Below, one piece after another: positions 37,001-50,900 of a DNA stretch of 64,000 nt (positions within the stretch are counted from its first letter, which is position 1; each line of letters opens with the position of its first letter). Origin of the DNA: Chrysoperla carnea (Eukaryota > Arthropoda > Insecta > Neuroptera > Chrysopidae); assembly GCF_905475395.1 (NCBI RefSeq), contig NC_058341.1:36347501-36411500 (forward strand), written 5' to 3'. Made by a program: the position numbers and the translations under genes. The notes below the pieces were generated by a model. It did no database searches. It was not told the DNA's origin and worked only from the letters and a program-made list of their open reading frames with translations.

Positions 37001-40000
37001 CTGTACACAAAAATTTAATTATTATAATATGGTTAATGAGCATTTGAATACGATGGCAAACTGCTAGGCCAATCATCTAAGGGCACCCAAATACTGTATC
37101 GTTTGGATGAAAATTATTGTAGAAAATTATTTTTATTCAACTAGGAGAAAAAAATAATTTACCGATTTTTTTGCAATTTTCTTACGGTACTGTTTACTAC
37201 GGTTTAGTAGTAAAAATAGAGAAAAAATTTTTTTTTTCAGAATTTGACAAAACTTGTTTTATAGGGTAAGTTTTACTCAAACATCTAACGAATAAGGAGT
37301 AATTTTTGAGACAGCGTCAAAAATAATGTATAAAAAGGGTTTGTTTTATGAGTGATCATGGAGATATCACGAAAACTATTATCCATTAGTCATTATCACG
37401 AAATCACGAAAACTATTATCCATTAGTCAAATCAGCTGGATTTTTATGTTTATTCATCTGGATTTTTATGTTTTAATAACCAGAAATAGCCTCATGCGAA
37501 ATATTTGTTTAAAATACAATTTCAAACTCACAGAAATTCATTCAATTTCAAGAAAATTCTAGATAGAGTTGTGAAAATGTATACTTCGGACACACTGCAG
37601 AAATTAGCGAATGTTCGGCTGCACCGAAATCAAAATTCATGCCTGAACTCGTAATAAATCAACAAAATTCTTATTCGAATTAATTAAATTTGTTAAATTT
37701 CGCAATAGATTCGACGCTTTCAAAAGTATTTAGGATGAATTTACTTAACCCGACTGCCGTGCAATTGAGTTTTTTGAGAGCACACTTCAGATTTTTTCGT
37801 ACCAATATATCGTATCAATTTTGCTCGTATCAAAATTTTTGCATTCAAAGCTCTAAATAATAATAAACAACTTACCACCTTGTGCTAATAATGATTTTTC
37901 TGCTAATTGTTTTGGAATAATTTTTGCATTTAACGGTATACGTATATCTGGCATTTGTGATGGTCTTCGATTTAAATGATTCGTTAAGCAAAAATCAGTT
38001 GGATCATTTCGACGATGTATTGTATTAACACCACTTTCTGGTATCATTTTTATACTTGGCTGTAAATCCGTCACTTCAGTACCCCCAGTACCGCCCGTCG
38101 TGGTACCATCTGATGTTGGTTCATTTGGTAACCGTATTAATATTGTATAAACACTCTCTGTACTTATTGCCGTACGCAAACGTGTTTGAGGCGGTAAACT
38201 TCGTGAATCACGTGCTTCTAAACAATTACCACTTGTTATATTTGTATTTACACCTCCGCAACCACTAGATCCTATATGTCGTGTTGGTGTCATTTGTCCA
38301 TAACTTGATGATATATATGGGTCCCTGCAATCATGCACTTTGTTATAGTATGTATCGCAATTTTCTGGAAATAGTTTCTATGTGAGGCAAAGCCTCAGAC
38401 TAAGCTTTGACATCGGAGGGTGAGATTCAAGGTTAAATTGAATTCAAATATTTACCTGATAACATTGAGACTGATACACCGTGAAACACTACTTTGTAAC
38501 GGTGTTTCTACACTAACTGGTGTTGTTGCACCTTGAGCCATAAATTCACTAGGTGTATCTTCTGTATCACTCGTATCCTCACGACCAGAATGCCACCATT
38601 GAACACACCATCTACGTACACCATTTACACCAAGTGGACCACCACCACGGCCATAACTTCGACCACCATGAGATCCACGTCCCAAACTACCATCTGTACA
38701 TGATGGTCTACGCCAATCGTCACCCAATTCATGATGTAACGTTGTACAGGTATTATTGGCTTCATCACTAAAAGATAATACTCTACATAGAAATAAAATT
38801 ATTGATTTTAACATTAATTGAATTTAAATTTAATTTACTACTTCTACTTTCTCTAAGAAGTACCTAAAAATAATTGTTGTTTATTACTACATTGTTGAAA
38901 TTCGTAGATGCTTTAAAGAATGGTTTATATTTAAAATGTCAGCATGCATTAATCAATTTTTTTTGGTGCTTAAAATTGAAAAAGATGTTTTAGTGAACAA
39001 TAAAAAGACGATGATTAGTCAGAAAGAAGGCAAATTTTTTCGCAATGTTCAAGATTGTTTTATGGAATAACAAATTCTCATTTTTTGGTGCATTTTAATT
39101 TGGTTTAAGAAATAGATTATTTTAGAAACATTTGATAGCTTTGCGGAAACTTCTTTTAAAGAAAGTAGGCGTCATTTTGACAAAATAATTTTTTTTTTGC
39201 TGTATTGGTTCCTTAGTTGTTTGGCTAGTTGTAGGAGCGGGAATTAAATCTAGGAAACCTTACAGCAAACTGAATATAAAGAACATAACCGAGATTCCAT
39301 TATATTTTTCACTGAACTTCCTCGAAAGCTTAGAAACTTTAATATCTTATCAATTTCCATTTTCCACAAACACATACATGCTTCACAACATCTATGCGCA
39401 ATGTTTTCCATTGCAAAAAATTTCTACCTACCTAGAATTACTTCGTTTCGATGAATCTTTTTTACCAGCTTGCAAGTTTGGTAAATCTTTTTGTCGTTTC
39501 TCTGTTTCCCTCCATATTCTCCAATATAAACCACACATAATTGTAACTGGCACATAAAATGCTGCTATTGCTGTACCAAAAGTAATATAATGATTCGTTT
39601 CTATAAATTGTATATAACATTGATTATCGGGCACAGTACGTTCTCCTTCGATATACGGCCAACTGTATATCCAAGGCGGCCAAAGTAATAAACTAATACC
39701 CCATGCCATACCGATCATAAATGCTGCACGATTTGTTGTTCTTTTTACTCGATACGTTAGAGGCCTTGTCACACTGGAACAAATAATAAATAATTCATTA
39801 TTATATTTTGGGCTAGTTATTTATATACACAAAACTACTGAAGATTTTGAGATGCATTAAGTTTTAAGGAAATTAATGATTTTTAAAATAATATTCATTT
39901 TTACACTGCAAAATCATACTTCATGAAGTAAGAGGCTTAGATTTCTCGGGAAAAATTGCGATAAATGGCACTTGGATGAATGTAACGGAAATCAAAATAG

Positions 40001-41884
40001 TTTTTCTTTAACCGGACACAAGTAACATACTACAGTAAATTTATTTTCGCTAGTTCACAAGTACATTTCTATGTGGTGAGATATACAGAGTGGCTCAAGT
40101 AACTACAGGCAGAAGAATATATCATCAGTTCGTCAAACATCCACAAAAAGTTATTTTGCAGTTTTTGGATCCCAAGTTCCATTAATGAGCTATGGTCTGC
40201 TTAGTTATCGTTTGTAATTTTAAAATTTCTGGATGAATATGAATCAAAATGAAATTTTTATGATAAACAAAATTGCGGGAACCGTCAAGTTTTATTTTGC
40301 TGGTAATAAGTATTTATGGGAGACAGAAAACAGACAGAAATTGTTCGATTTGCAATTTACAAACTCTGGAAAATCATTTTCATTTTATTTTATGATTGAA
40401 TGTCCTGTTTTTTAGAATATACGAGAGTTCTATCTAAATAAATACTTCGAAAAATAAATACTTCTATTTCGGAAACAGTCAGCAACTTTTGGCTAGCTTC
40501 TTAAATGATTTGTATAATTACATAACAGGAGGCTGTAAATTGAAGGCATTAATAATTAATGCATAACATTTAAAATAGGTTACCATGCAGTCTACAGCGT
40601 GAAATTTTGCTTTGTTATGGAAATTTTTGATGGAAATTAATGTGTCATGTGTCTATCTGTCTGGAATACCCTGTATCATAGGATATTGACACACAAACAA
40701 AATTCATATTATTTACATACAAAATACAATATATGAGACGTTCAAATGACAATTGTACTAGCGAAATTTAACTGTCTATTATTAAAGAAATGTAAATACT
40801 TACCTAAAATATCGATCAAAACTTATAATGAGTAAATTTAAAACAGAAGCATTACTAGCTAAATAATCAAGTGCGAGCCATGTATCACATATAAGTGGAC
40901 CCAATGGCCAATAGCCCAATAATATGCTCACTGTGAATAATGGCATGGAAATTAATCCTATTGCAAAATCAGCAACCGCCAATGAGAATAAGAAATAATT
41001 ACTGATTGTTTGTAGTTGTTTGTCAATCTGAAACAAAACAAAAAATTCATGTTAAAATATTGATTATTGTTTAATTTTATTCTATGAAAATATTTTATGA
41101 AAAGTGTTACAATATATTTAAATTTTACAGTCAGGCTTCATAGTGGGGTAGGTAGTAGCTAAATTCATATATCGCATTAAATTGAAGAAGACAAACACTA
41201 ATCGAATACCCTTCGTGTTAAATCAAATACAGATAAAAGGTGTCTCATACTGGTCGCATGTGGACAATAAAGTGATGACTTTTAAAGGACATTGAGACTT
41301 ATGTTTTAAATTTTGAGGGTAGATTCTGTTAGAATTTGGGATTAGACGAAAATTAAGTGAATTTTTTTTATATATACCTTTGAAATATTATTAAGAAAAA
41401 ATCACTTATAGAAGAAATAACACACAAATGCCAGACATTTCATCATTTTAAATGTGTCTATTTTATGGAAAGTGTTGCTTGATATAATGTTGCTTGAAGC
41501 CTTGTTATATAATAAAGCATACCTTTGAAAAACTTCAATATAAGATTAATATATTATAAACGCAAACTTTAAGAGTTTTAATCTATAAATTTAACACCGT
41601 AAGGAGTATTAAAAAATTTAACTTCTAAGGGCATTCATGAAATGTATAAACACGATTTACAGATGACCCTAAGAAAACGTCACTTTTTGGGAATTATGAA
41701 CTTAATTAATGTAAAAGCTTAATTATTTTCGTTACAATTTCAAAAAAAAAGTAGTTGTCGAACACTGTAAGAATTATATTAATACTTGTTGTTAAAGTTT
41801 TTTAAAACATTGCTTGCGTGTCCGTTAAATCTTCATATCTTTAAGTGCTTTTTTGATCATGATAATATATATATATATATATAC

Positions 41885-41922
<38 letters not shown>

Positions 41923-44900
41923 TTTTCAGAATCAGAATTGTTATCAATTAATTGTTTATTTTAATGACATTTTGCTGATATTAATTTGAATTTTGAGCTA
42001 ATCTTGGGCGAAACATCGAGTGAAATCGCTGGAATGATAATCTAATTAAAGAGCAGCATTTTTTCTTAGCTATGCAAGGATCTTTGGAAACCCTATGAAG
42101 AGGAAGCTCTATAAAGAGTTATTTTAAATATTTAAAATGAATTCTATCCTATATTTCTAAAAATACAATTACTTTCCCATTTAAATTATATTGCATTCTC
42201 GTGAGAGGTCGTGTGGTGTTCGTAGCAACTCTTTTTGTTTTATTTCAAAGTAAATAAATAATACGACATTTTATTTATTCATTTTAAAACTGCGTTGCAT
42301 ATAGTTACAAAAAAAATTAACATAAAGAAAATATAAAGAACAATTCTTTTTATTATTGAAACTAAGAAACGTTTCTACACAATCTTTGACACAAAATGAT
42401 TGTTTTTATATATACTAATTCAAGAAATAGTGGAATGGTATCGTAATAAATGAAATACTTTAAAATGCAACATCAGTTTGAATCATAATATGGTAGTATA
42501 CGTAGAGGAAAGTAGAATAAATCAATTTTATAAACCAAATTAATGGTTCGTAAAAATAGGCTTATTAAAGAGTACAATTTGTTAAAAATATACACAGAAT
42601 TTTATAAAATGAAATACATTACTTTTCAAAATCAATATACACAAAATTTAAGGATGTACGAGCGCCAGGGCATTTTCGGATGAAAGGATTGGTTTTTTGT
42701 ATGTGAAGTTCGATTAAGTCTAAATCAATTCTGAAAATTTTAAGAGTCCCGATTATTTAAATAAATAAATGATTTCAAAAGTAGGCATATTTAACATTTG
42801 TCTCATGGGAAAACGGTAGATGGATGATATGTTTTCATAGATTTCTCAAAAACTATTCGGTGGAAATTAAAAAAAAATTTGGATTAAAGTTAAAACCTTA
42901 ATATTATTAACTATTGAAAACAAAAAAACCCGTTGTGCCCGACTAATTAAGGATTTATAAGCACGGTAGTGGGGACATAAATTTAAAAAAATATATATTC
43001 TCAATTTTGTTGGTGAATTATGACAATACAAAACGAAAGGTAAGAATTCAATTTTTCGGTATCTAGAGAAATTTTCAAAATATCGAAAATTTTGATTATT
43101 TAGCTTTCGATATTTCGAAAACCCAGACAGATATCGAAAAATTGTATTCTTATTTTTGGTCTACGTTTATGATGCTATAACAAAATTCATCATCAAAGTT
43201 GAAAATCAGGTACAAATAATTTCAACCAGAGGTCTTGGCTTGCCTTGGCGCTCGTACTGCCTTAACGATTTCATGTGTCACCTATCCGATTTCAAGATTT
43301 TATTTAGTATAGAAGTGCATTGAAATTTTACTCTCAAGCCTGCACTTGTCTCCCTCTAAGCTAACCTTAGGCTTGACAATAAAAAAGACTATTCTTGAGT
43401 TATTTTACAGAGGCTAACATTTAAAAAAGCAAAGTACGTTTTTAAAGCACACAGTTTTATTTAAGTAGTTCGATCTTTTGATTCTGACTTAAAATAACTG
43501 TTATTACGCAAAAATATAAATTTTAATAGATTAATTTGGACTAATAGGCTCGAAAACACACTTTAAAGTTAAAAACTGGCCTTGGCAGAGTTGAAAATCG
43601 GAATGTAGATTGAGTTAGAGTTAGCTGTAATGTGTTTTAGTCTGTAATTTCACATTATCTTAAAAAACACCTCGATTAGCAGGCATGATTCCCCCTTAAC
43701 ATTCCAAGTCTTACTCCGAAAGTGCCCGAAGAAGAAAATGAAGATGATTTATTGATGTTTACGGAAACAAATATTTTCAGTAATAAATTCCAACTGTTTC
43801 AGTTTAACATATTTGTATGTAAAAATAAAAGATATTAGTTTGTTGTGAATGGGTGGTAGCTATTTATTTATCCATGAGTATAGTTTTAATCAAGAAAGCA
43901 TAACTATTCTCTAGAGGCTGCTTTTTGAATAAATACACATATATTTTTCTTTTCTGATGATTTTCTTTGAACTACTGTTTTTGTTTAATAATTATAAATA
44001 GACAAAGATGTATTCTTTTTGAGAGGTGTTAAGATAAGTTATATATTATTTGTACCATGAGATTATATAATTTTAAGATATTATCTTAATATAACCAAAT
44101 CAAAGACCATTATTTGCCCTTATTCCTGATGTTTCTTTTTATAAGCACTATTTATACATTCAAATTTGAGGATGAAAAATATAAAAATACCAAAAATACT
44201 TTCGAAATGGACTTGTGTTAACCATTTATACCCATTATTATATTTTATAAATAAGTTAAAGAATTTTAAAACATAGTACATTACTTAAATTACTTATACC
44301 ATAAAATAATCCTACAAAAATGGGGTGGAATACCTGTTATAAATATATTTCTCCCTGAAAATGATTTTTACTTAATAAACGTCCTATTTTTAACCTATTT
44401 CGATGTGAAATGGGCCTTGTCGGCTATCAAAATTCCCTAAAAAAATCATTGTCAACTATTCGAGCGACTATAATGGTGACGATAAGATACTTTTGGGTTC
44501 TGGACAACGCTCTCTCCAACCGCTTCAACTAGTTCATTGATATACCAAAGTCCTTTGCTTAGCAAAATTTGAAGCCCTTTTCTAAACATTGTTTCGTTGT
44601 GAAGAGCTTCATGGGTAAAATTGTACTGTATTGGTGTTTCAAAAACATGTTTAGGCAACTCAATCGGTAGACAAATGTCCAAGTTATTTAATCTAGATAC
44701 CAACATAAAAAAAATGTCGCACTCTGTAGTAAAATCGAAGTGTAATCTTACACCTCGAGTTCCCAACAATATCAGTTCCTAACAATCAATTACAGCTATT
44801 TTAGCCTACAACTTATTGAGGCCATCTGTGATTAATAATGTGTTGTCTTCAAAAGTTTTGTTGACATTTTTAAACAGATCCAATGGTTTGAAGGAGTTAT

Positions 44901-47900
44901 GACTGGAGACGCGTAATAATTATTTAGGTACTGCGGATTGAAACCATTGATACGATTGGACTTTTCATATAGTACACATCGTTTTTCAGTTTAAGACTCG
45001 TACAGCCGCTAAAAACGGAAATGGAAAAGGTTATTAAAAAATAAAAATATGGTCACGGTAGCTATATTGGACTTTTATTATGATCATACAATGATGTGCA
45101 CTTAAGCAACAGGACCTTAAGGACCCATAACATGTAGTTTTCATATATTTACATTACATTAGGTATAGTTTCATTACATTACCTTTAGAGGGGGATACAG
45201 TGGGGTACGATTTTGAAAACAATGTAAAAACATATCTTATCTTTTTTTTTCCAATTATCTTTTAACTACTTTACACCACATAAAACAGCTTTTAAGAAAA
45301 TGTAGTGGATCACTATCAGTTGATACAACGGCGTAAACATATATAGACAAATATCTTGTGGAATAATTTTAATTAATGAGAATTGAAGAAAAAAACACTA
45401 GCACCAGGACTCGAACCTGGACCTCTTGGATTCATGCCAAGCGCCTTATCGTTCGGCTATACGAGCTTTAGACACAGAGTGTAATTTTCTTAACTCATCG
45501 AACTTTTTTAAAATAAATCATTTTAAAATATCTTAAAAAGCACTTAATTCTTTTTACGATAAAATTATTTTTTTGAATTTAAAGAAATTATTTTCTACCT
45601 TTTAGTTCAGCCAGTTACAAAAGCGTGTTTTTTAGTTTTTTTAAACTATTATTTATTTAGTGTTTTTTAGCTTATTCTTTATTTATCAAAAATTCAGTAT
45701 AAATATGGTGGAAGCGCAAATAAATGTATATATTTCAAAGATGGAAATCGTATTTCCTAACAATCCTGGCCAGGATAATTAAATTATGGTATTGTCATCC
45801 TTGAGAAGTATGTCAAATTTCGATTTAATTCAACGTTTTGAAGGAGGTCAAAATCATATTCAAAGTTTCCGTTACATATTAACATACGTATGATTCTAAT
45901 AAAAGCGTGTTTAAAAAAATTGATGAGATTTCTTTTTACAGCGTTTTCAAGAACGCACACTTCTCTGCCTTACTCTGTATATGTTTAAATGCACAGTTAT
46001 GAAAAGATGATGCATTTTCCGCTTTTTATAGTCAAATGGTTGTTACATAATAATCTATTATTCATTTTTATAAAGTACTTTCTATTCTATAGGTACCTAC
46101 TACCTATCTACCTTTTTTTTTCTAAAGTGGTTTATTTAGAATATCCGTTTGCATAATACGCTTTTTGTATGTGTGTCTGTCTGTCTGACTGTGTGTCTAT
46201 GCTGCTATGTTATACAAATATTTAAATTTTAACATTTAAAAAGAGTAATAAAAACTTTTCCATATGTTTATGTTGTATCATATTAAAAAAATCTGATGTT
46301 AGCATCACCTGACTTCCTTGTATACACTAGTCAGAATGGATTCAATAATTCTACAAAGAATATTTTTATTGTGAACGCTACAATAAGTACAAAATGATAG
46401 GGAAGACTATCACATTGCGTACGAGTGCTTAGTTCATAAGGGACGATTTTCTCATAACTGTTATATGGTACTTGAACTGATGATGGCCTGGTTTCCTATG
46501 ATGTAAGAATGTGAAAAAACTATCACTGAGAAAAAGGCAATCCCACCCTAACACAAATACGCAACCATTTTAACGTTGTGTGCTAGTTTTCATTAAGATA
46601 ACAAAGTCAGTGCATGTTTTTTAATTTGCGAATGGGAAATAATTTACAAAAAATAGCTATAATAGTTAAAATTAGTTTATTATAAGCAGTTCATTTTCAT
46701 ACCAAAACGTTTGGTCATTGATTGAAAGGTCACTTTCAGTTTTTTGTTTGATAAATAATTTTACTAGGAATTATATGTTACAAATTGGGTAAAGTTTTCT
46801 ATGATGGTCCAGTGCATCTGTCCTTAGGAAGACTCGAATCCGGGCCTTTCTAAGCTTATAAATATTGTATTTGATTGGCCTCGAAACAATCAAACATAGC
46901 CCACAAAATATTATGACTGAAAATAAATGGCTGATTACCTACTAACAACTTTTACCTTATATTTTGTTATAAATAAATATGATAGATCCTATCATGTGTG
47001 ATATTTTTGATTTAACAAAAAAATTCATGTTTTGTAGCAATTTGGAGTTGAGTTTGATAAGCCAAAAATGCTTCCATTCTTAATAAAAAAAAGGACATTA
47101 TTAATGAAAAATCCTAAAAAAATTATAATTTTACCTAGTTTTGTAACTATATTCCTAGCATAGTCTATTAACACTTTTTAATTTCTTTTTTTTTTTTCAT
47201 TTTAGAATCATTTAAATAGCTTTATAAAGTTAAGCAGCTAAGTGCATAGGGATAGGATGTTACACCGACCAGTCAAAATTCAAAATGGGTTCTTCCATTC
47301 AAAATGAAAACTCAACCGTTAATTTTTTTCGCGATTAGAATTTATACTATTTAATTTTGTACAAGGAAGTAGAAAAAAAGAGAAATGAATAATTTCTGTT
47401 CCGGTGAAATGGGAAAGTTGTTTGCCTCTAGCGCTTCTGTGTAATGTAGGTATACGAATGGGTAATGATTCAAGTAAATATAATATACAAGTTTTAATTA
47501 GTAGCATAGATTTTTTAAGCGAGTAATAATGAACAACGTTTTACCGACTTCAAAAAAATATTATAAGTTTTTGCAAGTATATGTGAAGGAGTTTGAAATA
47601 TCGTATTTATTTACCAAAAGTGTTTACTTTGGGAAATTGAAAAGTTTTGTATTTTTTTTTAATAAACTATTAATATCGAAATGTATTCTTGTGTTTTTTT
47701 TTTAACGCTTGGTTTTCCAAATAAAAGAAATTATTCAGATGCTATTTCAATAACCAGTACTACAAGAGTTTATTACACAACTGAGAAAATTAATTTGTCC
47801 AATATTCTGCGCATAGCATAAAAATAAACAAGCTCTGGATTACTCACGTATACACTGTGAAGCATTTACGGATTGAGATTACATATGGAATAACTTTGTA

Positions 47901-50900
47901 CTTTTTAGTCCACATGTTAAATAGAATGTTTCATTTAAGCAATAACTCCTAGAATGATATTGTATAGGTTGGACCATTTTAATCAATTATAGTTAAGAGC
48001 TCATTTCTAGTAACTCAGTCAGATAAAACTTCTAGAGTTTGATGGGGGACATCATGTTCTGACATCAGATTGGACCGTAGTTCTCCGGGTTGCTTTAATA
48101 GTCAATATAGATCTTAAAAGGTAAGAGGCAATTAGAAAGCTGATCCTCATAGAAAACTATCATTTTTATTAAAAACAATTTTGTTTTCGCTAGCTTTCCG
48201 GGGAAATACGACTTAGAAATATGCTATTATTTCATTTAATCGAAAGAAAATCCCTTACTTAAGAAAAATACTTTGGACAAATTAAGCTATTAAGGACAAT
48301 AAAGACCATTTGATTGTAATAACTTTTAAGCCCAGGTAAATTTTCAAGGTAATTTGAAGATTAAGGTCAAATAACCTTGAAACAAGAATTTCCGGCCGAA
48401 CTTATGAACACAGACCAATGTCTATTTTTTTTTACCCGTGCCAATTTTTTTCTAAAGCATTTTTTTGTAACTAACGTGTTTTCTTTCGATTAATTGCAAT
48501 AATGACATACTTTTCCGAAAGCTAACGATTTTCGAAAAACTGCTTTAAATGAAAAATGTTATTTTTTTTATAAGCATCAACTTGCTAATTGAAAGTGTTA
48601 TTATATCTCTTATACCATATCTAAATTGACTATTAAAGCAATCCGGACAACTAGGTCCAATCTGATGGCAGAAAATCATACCCCTCCATCAAACTCTGCA
48701 ACTTTTATTTAAGTTATTTTTTTATTGACGGGCTATTTAGACATAATATATTAAAATGTCCCATCCTGTATATTTATAGATATATAATCGAATATCTTCC
48801 ATATTTTCTTATAAACTAAAATCTTAGATAAATAAATAATAAATTCAATAAATAAAATTCAATAAATTTTATATTTATACAAGAGGGATGCAGCTGTTTT
48901 TATGTACATTCAATTTTACATGTCAATAATTTTCAACAAGTTGCAACTTTTATAATCTGTATATATCTTATAAAGGGTACAGCACAGAAGTGTGCGATTT
49001 TGGAAACCTTGGAAAAAACGAATTTTTTCCTAATTATCATTTTAAACTTATACTTATTGTATTACCTTATACTACATAATAGCCCAAAAAAATAAGATAA
49101 AAAAAAGTTGATCTGCTTATAAAATCCAAGTGATTCAAACAAATTTTACAATAGATAAAACTGCAATATACTTAATAGTTTACGATATATTTGAAAACAA
49201 GGTCCTTTTTTCGAGACCATTGACCTTGAATATTTTTTTGGGTACATGATTTTGCAATGGAATTTTCATAGGCATTTCTTCCGTCTGAGTCACATATTCT
49301 CGGTGACAAAAAATCCACTTGGATTTTTTCAGAAGAAAAACCTTTATTTTCCTGGGCTAGTAATATTTATTTTTTTGATTTGTCCTATTGGACTAACCAA
49401 TCCATACCTTGGCCCTTATAAATTAAAAATAATATAAGTAAGTATTATATGTATATGTATCACAAAAAAAAAAGAAGGTAAATTGGAATTTAGAAAACTA
49501 AGATTAACAATTATTATTCTAAAAACTACAAGTGAAATATTGGGTGACGATTGTCAAGTAATTAACTCTGTGAATTAGTTATACATTATACTTTACTTTC
49601 CCAGATAATCTCAGTGATCCGTTGTTAAGTGTGTATTTCAAAACACCGTATACGATCGTCATCTTATTGAAGTTTGGAGCTTAACGGAGGAATTAAAATG
49701 CAATAACTAAATTAACTGAATTTTCTTAAAAACAAAATAAAATTTGCTTTAAATCATAAGCAATTTTCTTCAGTACCTACCGAAGTGCCTTCATTTTATT
49801 TTTAAACGGTTGGTGGTAAAAATATATTTTTTTAACATTAAATGAATTTTTATTTTACAGCATTTTTAAAATCACACACTTTTTAGCTCCATCCTGTATA
49901 AAAATAAATATAATATGATTTTATACCTATAATATCAGTAAGTACGCTATAATTCAAGACTTCTAAACTTATCTCAATGGAAAATTGAATGGAAAAAGAT
50001 ATCCAGCTTTAAATATTATACTGGTCCCACTGTACAGACTTTTAATACACCTAGTTTTTTTTTTATATTTTATGCTGTTGTTATATATCATATACATTTA
50101 ACACGGTTTTATTAGCTTGACCTGTAACAATTTGATTTTTACCCACTCTATCGTTTGCGACTCTTAGTACCAAAAGTGATACGTAGTCGTGCGTCCCAAA
50201 TAAAACTAAAGTTTATAGTCCATGAAAAGTTTTTCTGCTTGAGAATTCTCATCTCGAGAATTTCGAGATGGGAAAAATACCCAACGCCTCGAGAACTCGA
50301 GAAATCAATTCCGTGCGCTAGGCAACTTCAAAAATACGCATATAAAACACAGATAATAGATTATATCCAAATTTAAATTCTTGTTCAAATGAAGTTTCCG
50401 AGATCACAAACTAGTAAATGAAGAGGATCTCAAACATTAATTAATTTCAATGATTTGAGTCTACTGGGCAGTGGCTATTAAGCCAACATTGACGGAGAAT
50501 GAGCGTGTTTTCTTGTTATCGGGAAACATTGTCACTGAAAAAAGAAACCGCCTATGATGCTGTTAATGCTCTTGTATTTTTGAAAGCTTATTTCATAAGG
50601 ACAATTTGCAATTACTCTTCAGAACTTTATAAAAGATGATGAAAAATGATTTTAGGATTTTTAAATGCTCAAAAATTTAAATTATTTGCATTAATTTTCA
50701 GATTTGAAAATAAACTTTCTGGAGTTTTTCCAAACATAACAAATAACAAGGAGCTTTTTTGAAGTTAAATTAACCAAAAAACCTCGAGTAGCTTTATTTG
50801 AATAAAAAAAATTGACATTTGACACTATCTGTGGAGGGGAGGGATATAAAAAAATTGGACCTAAAGGGTTTCTGGCAACATCTGGAATATTAATCTTTAA

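Noticed and set aside
38056..38771. Plus-strand open frames rich in His/Tyr over mAChR-A exons 4 and 5
   Set aside because: They are antisense shadows of real minus-strand exons; their composition follows from the receptor codons.
41786..41989. 67-codon frame across the TA repeat
   Set aside because: Ile/Tyr run is produced by the microsatellite.
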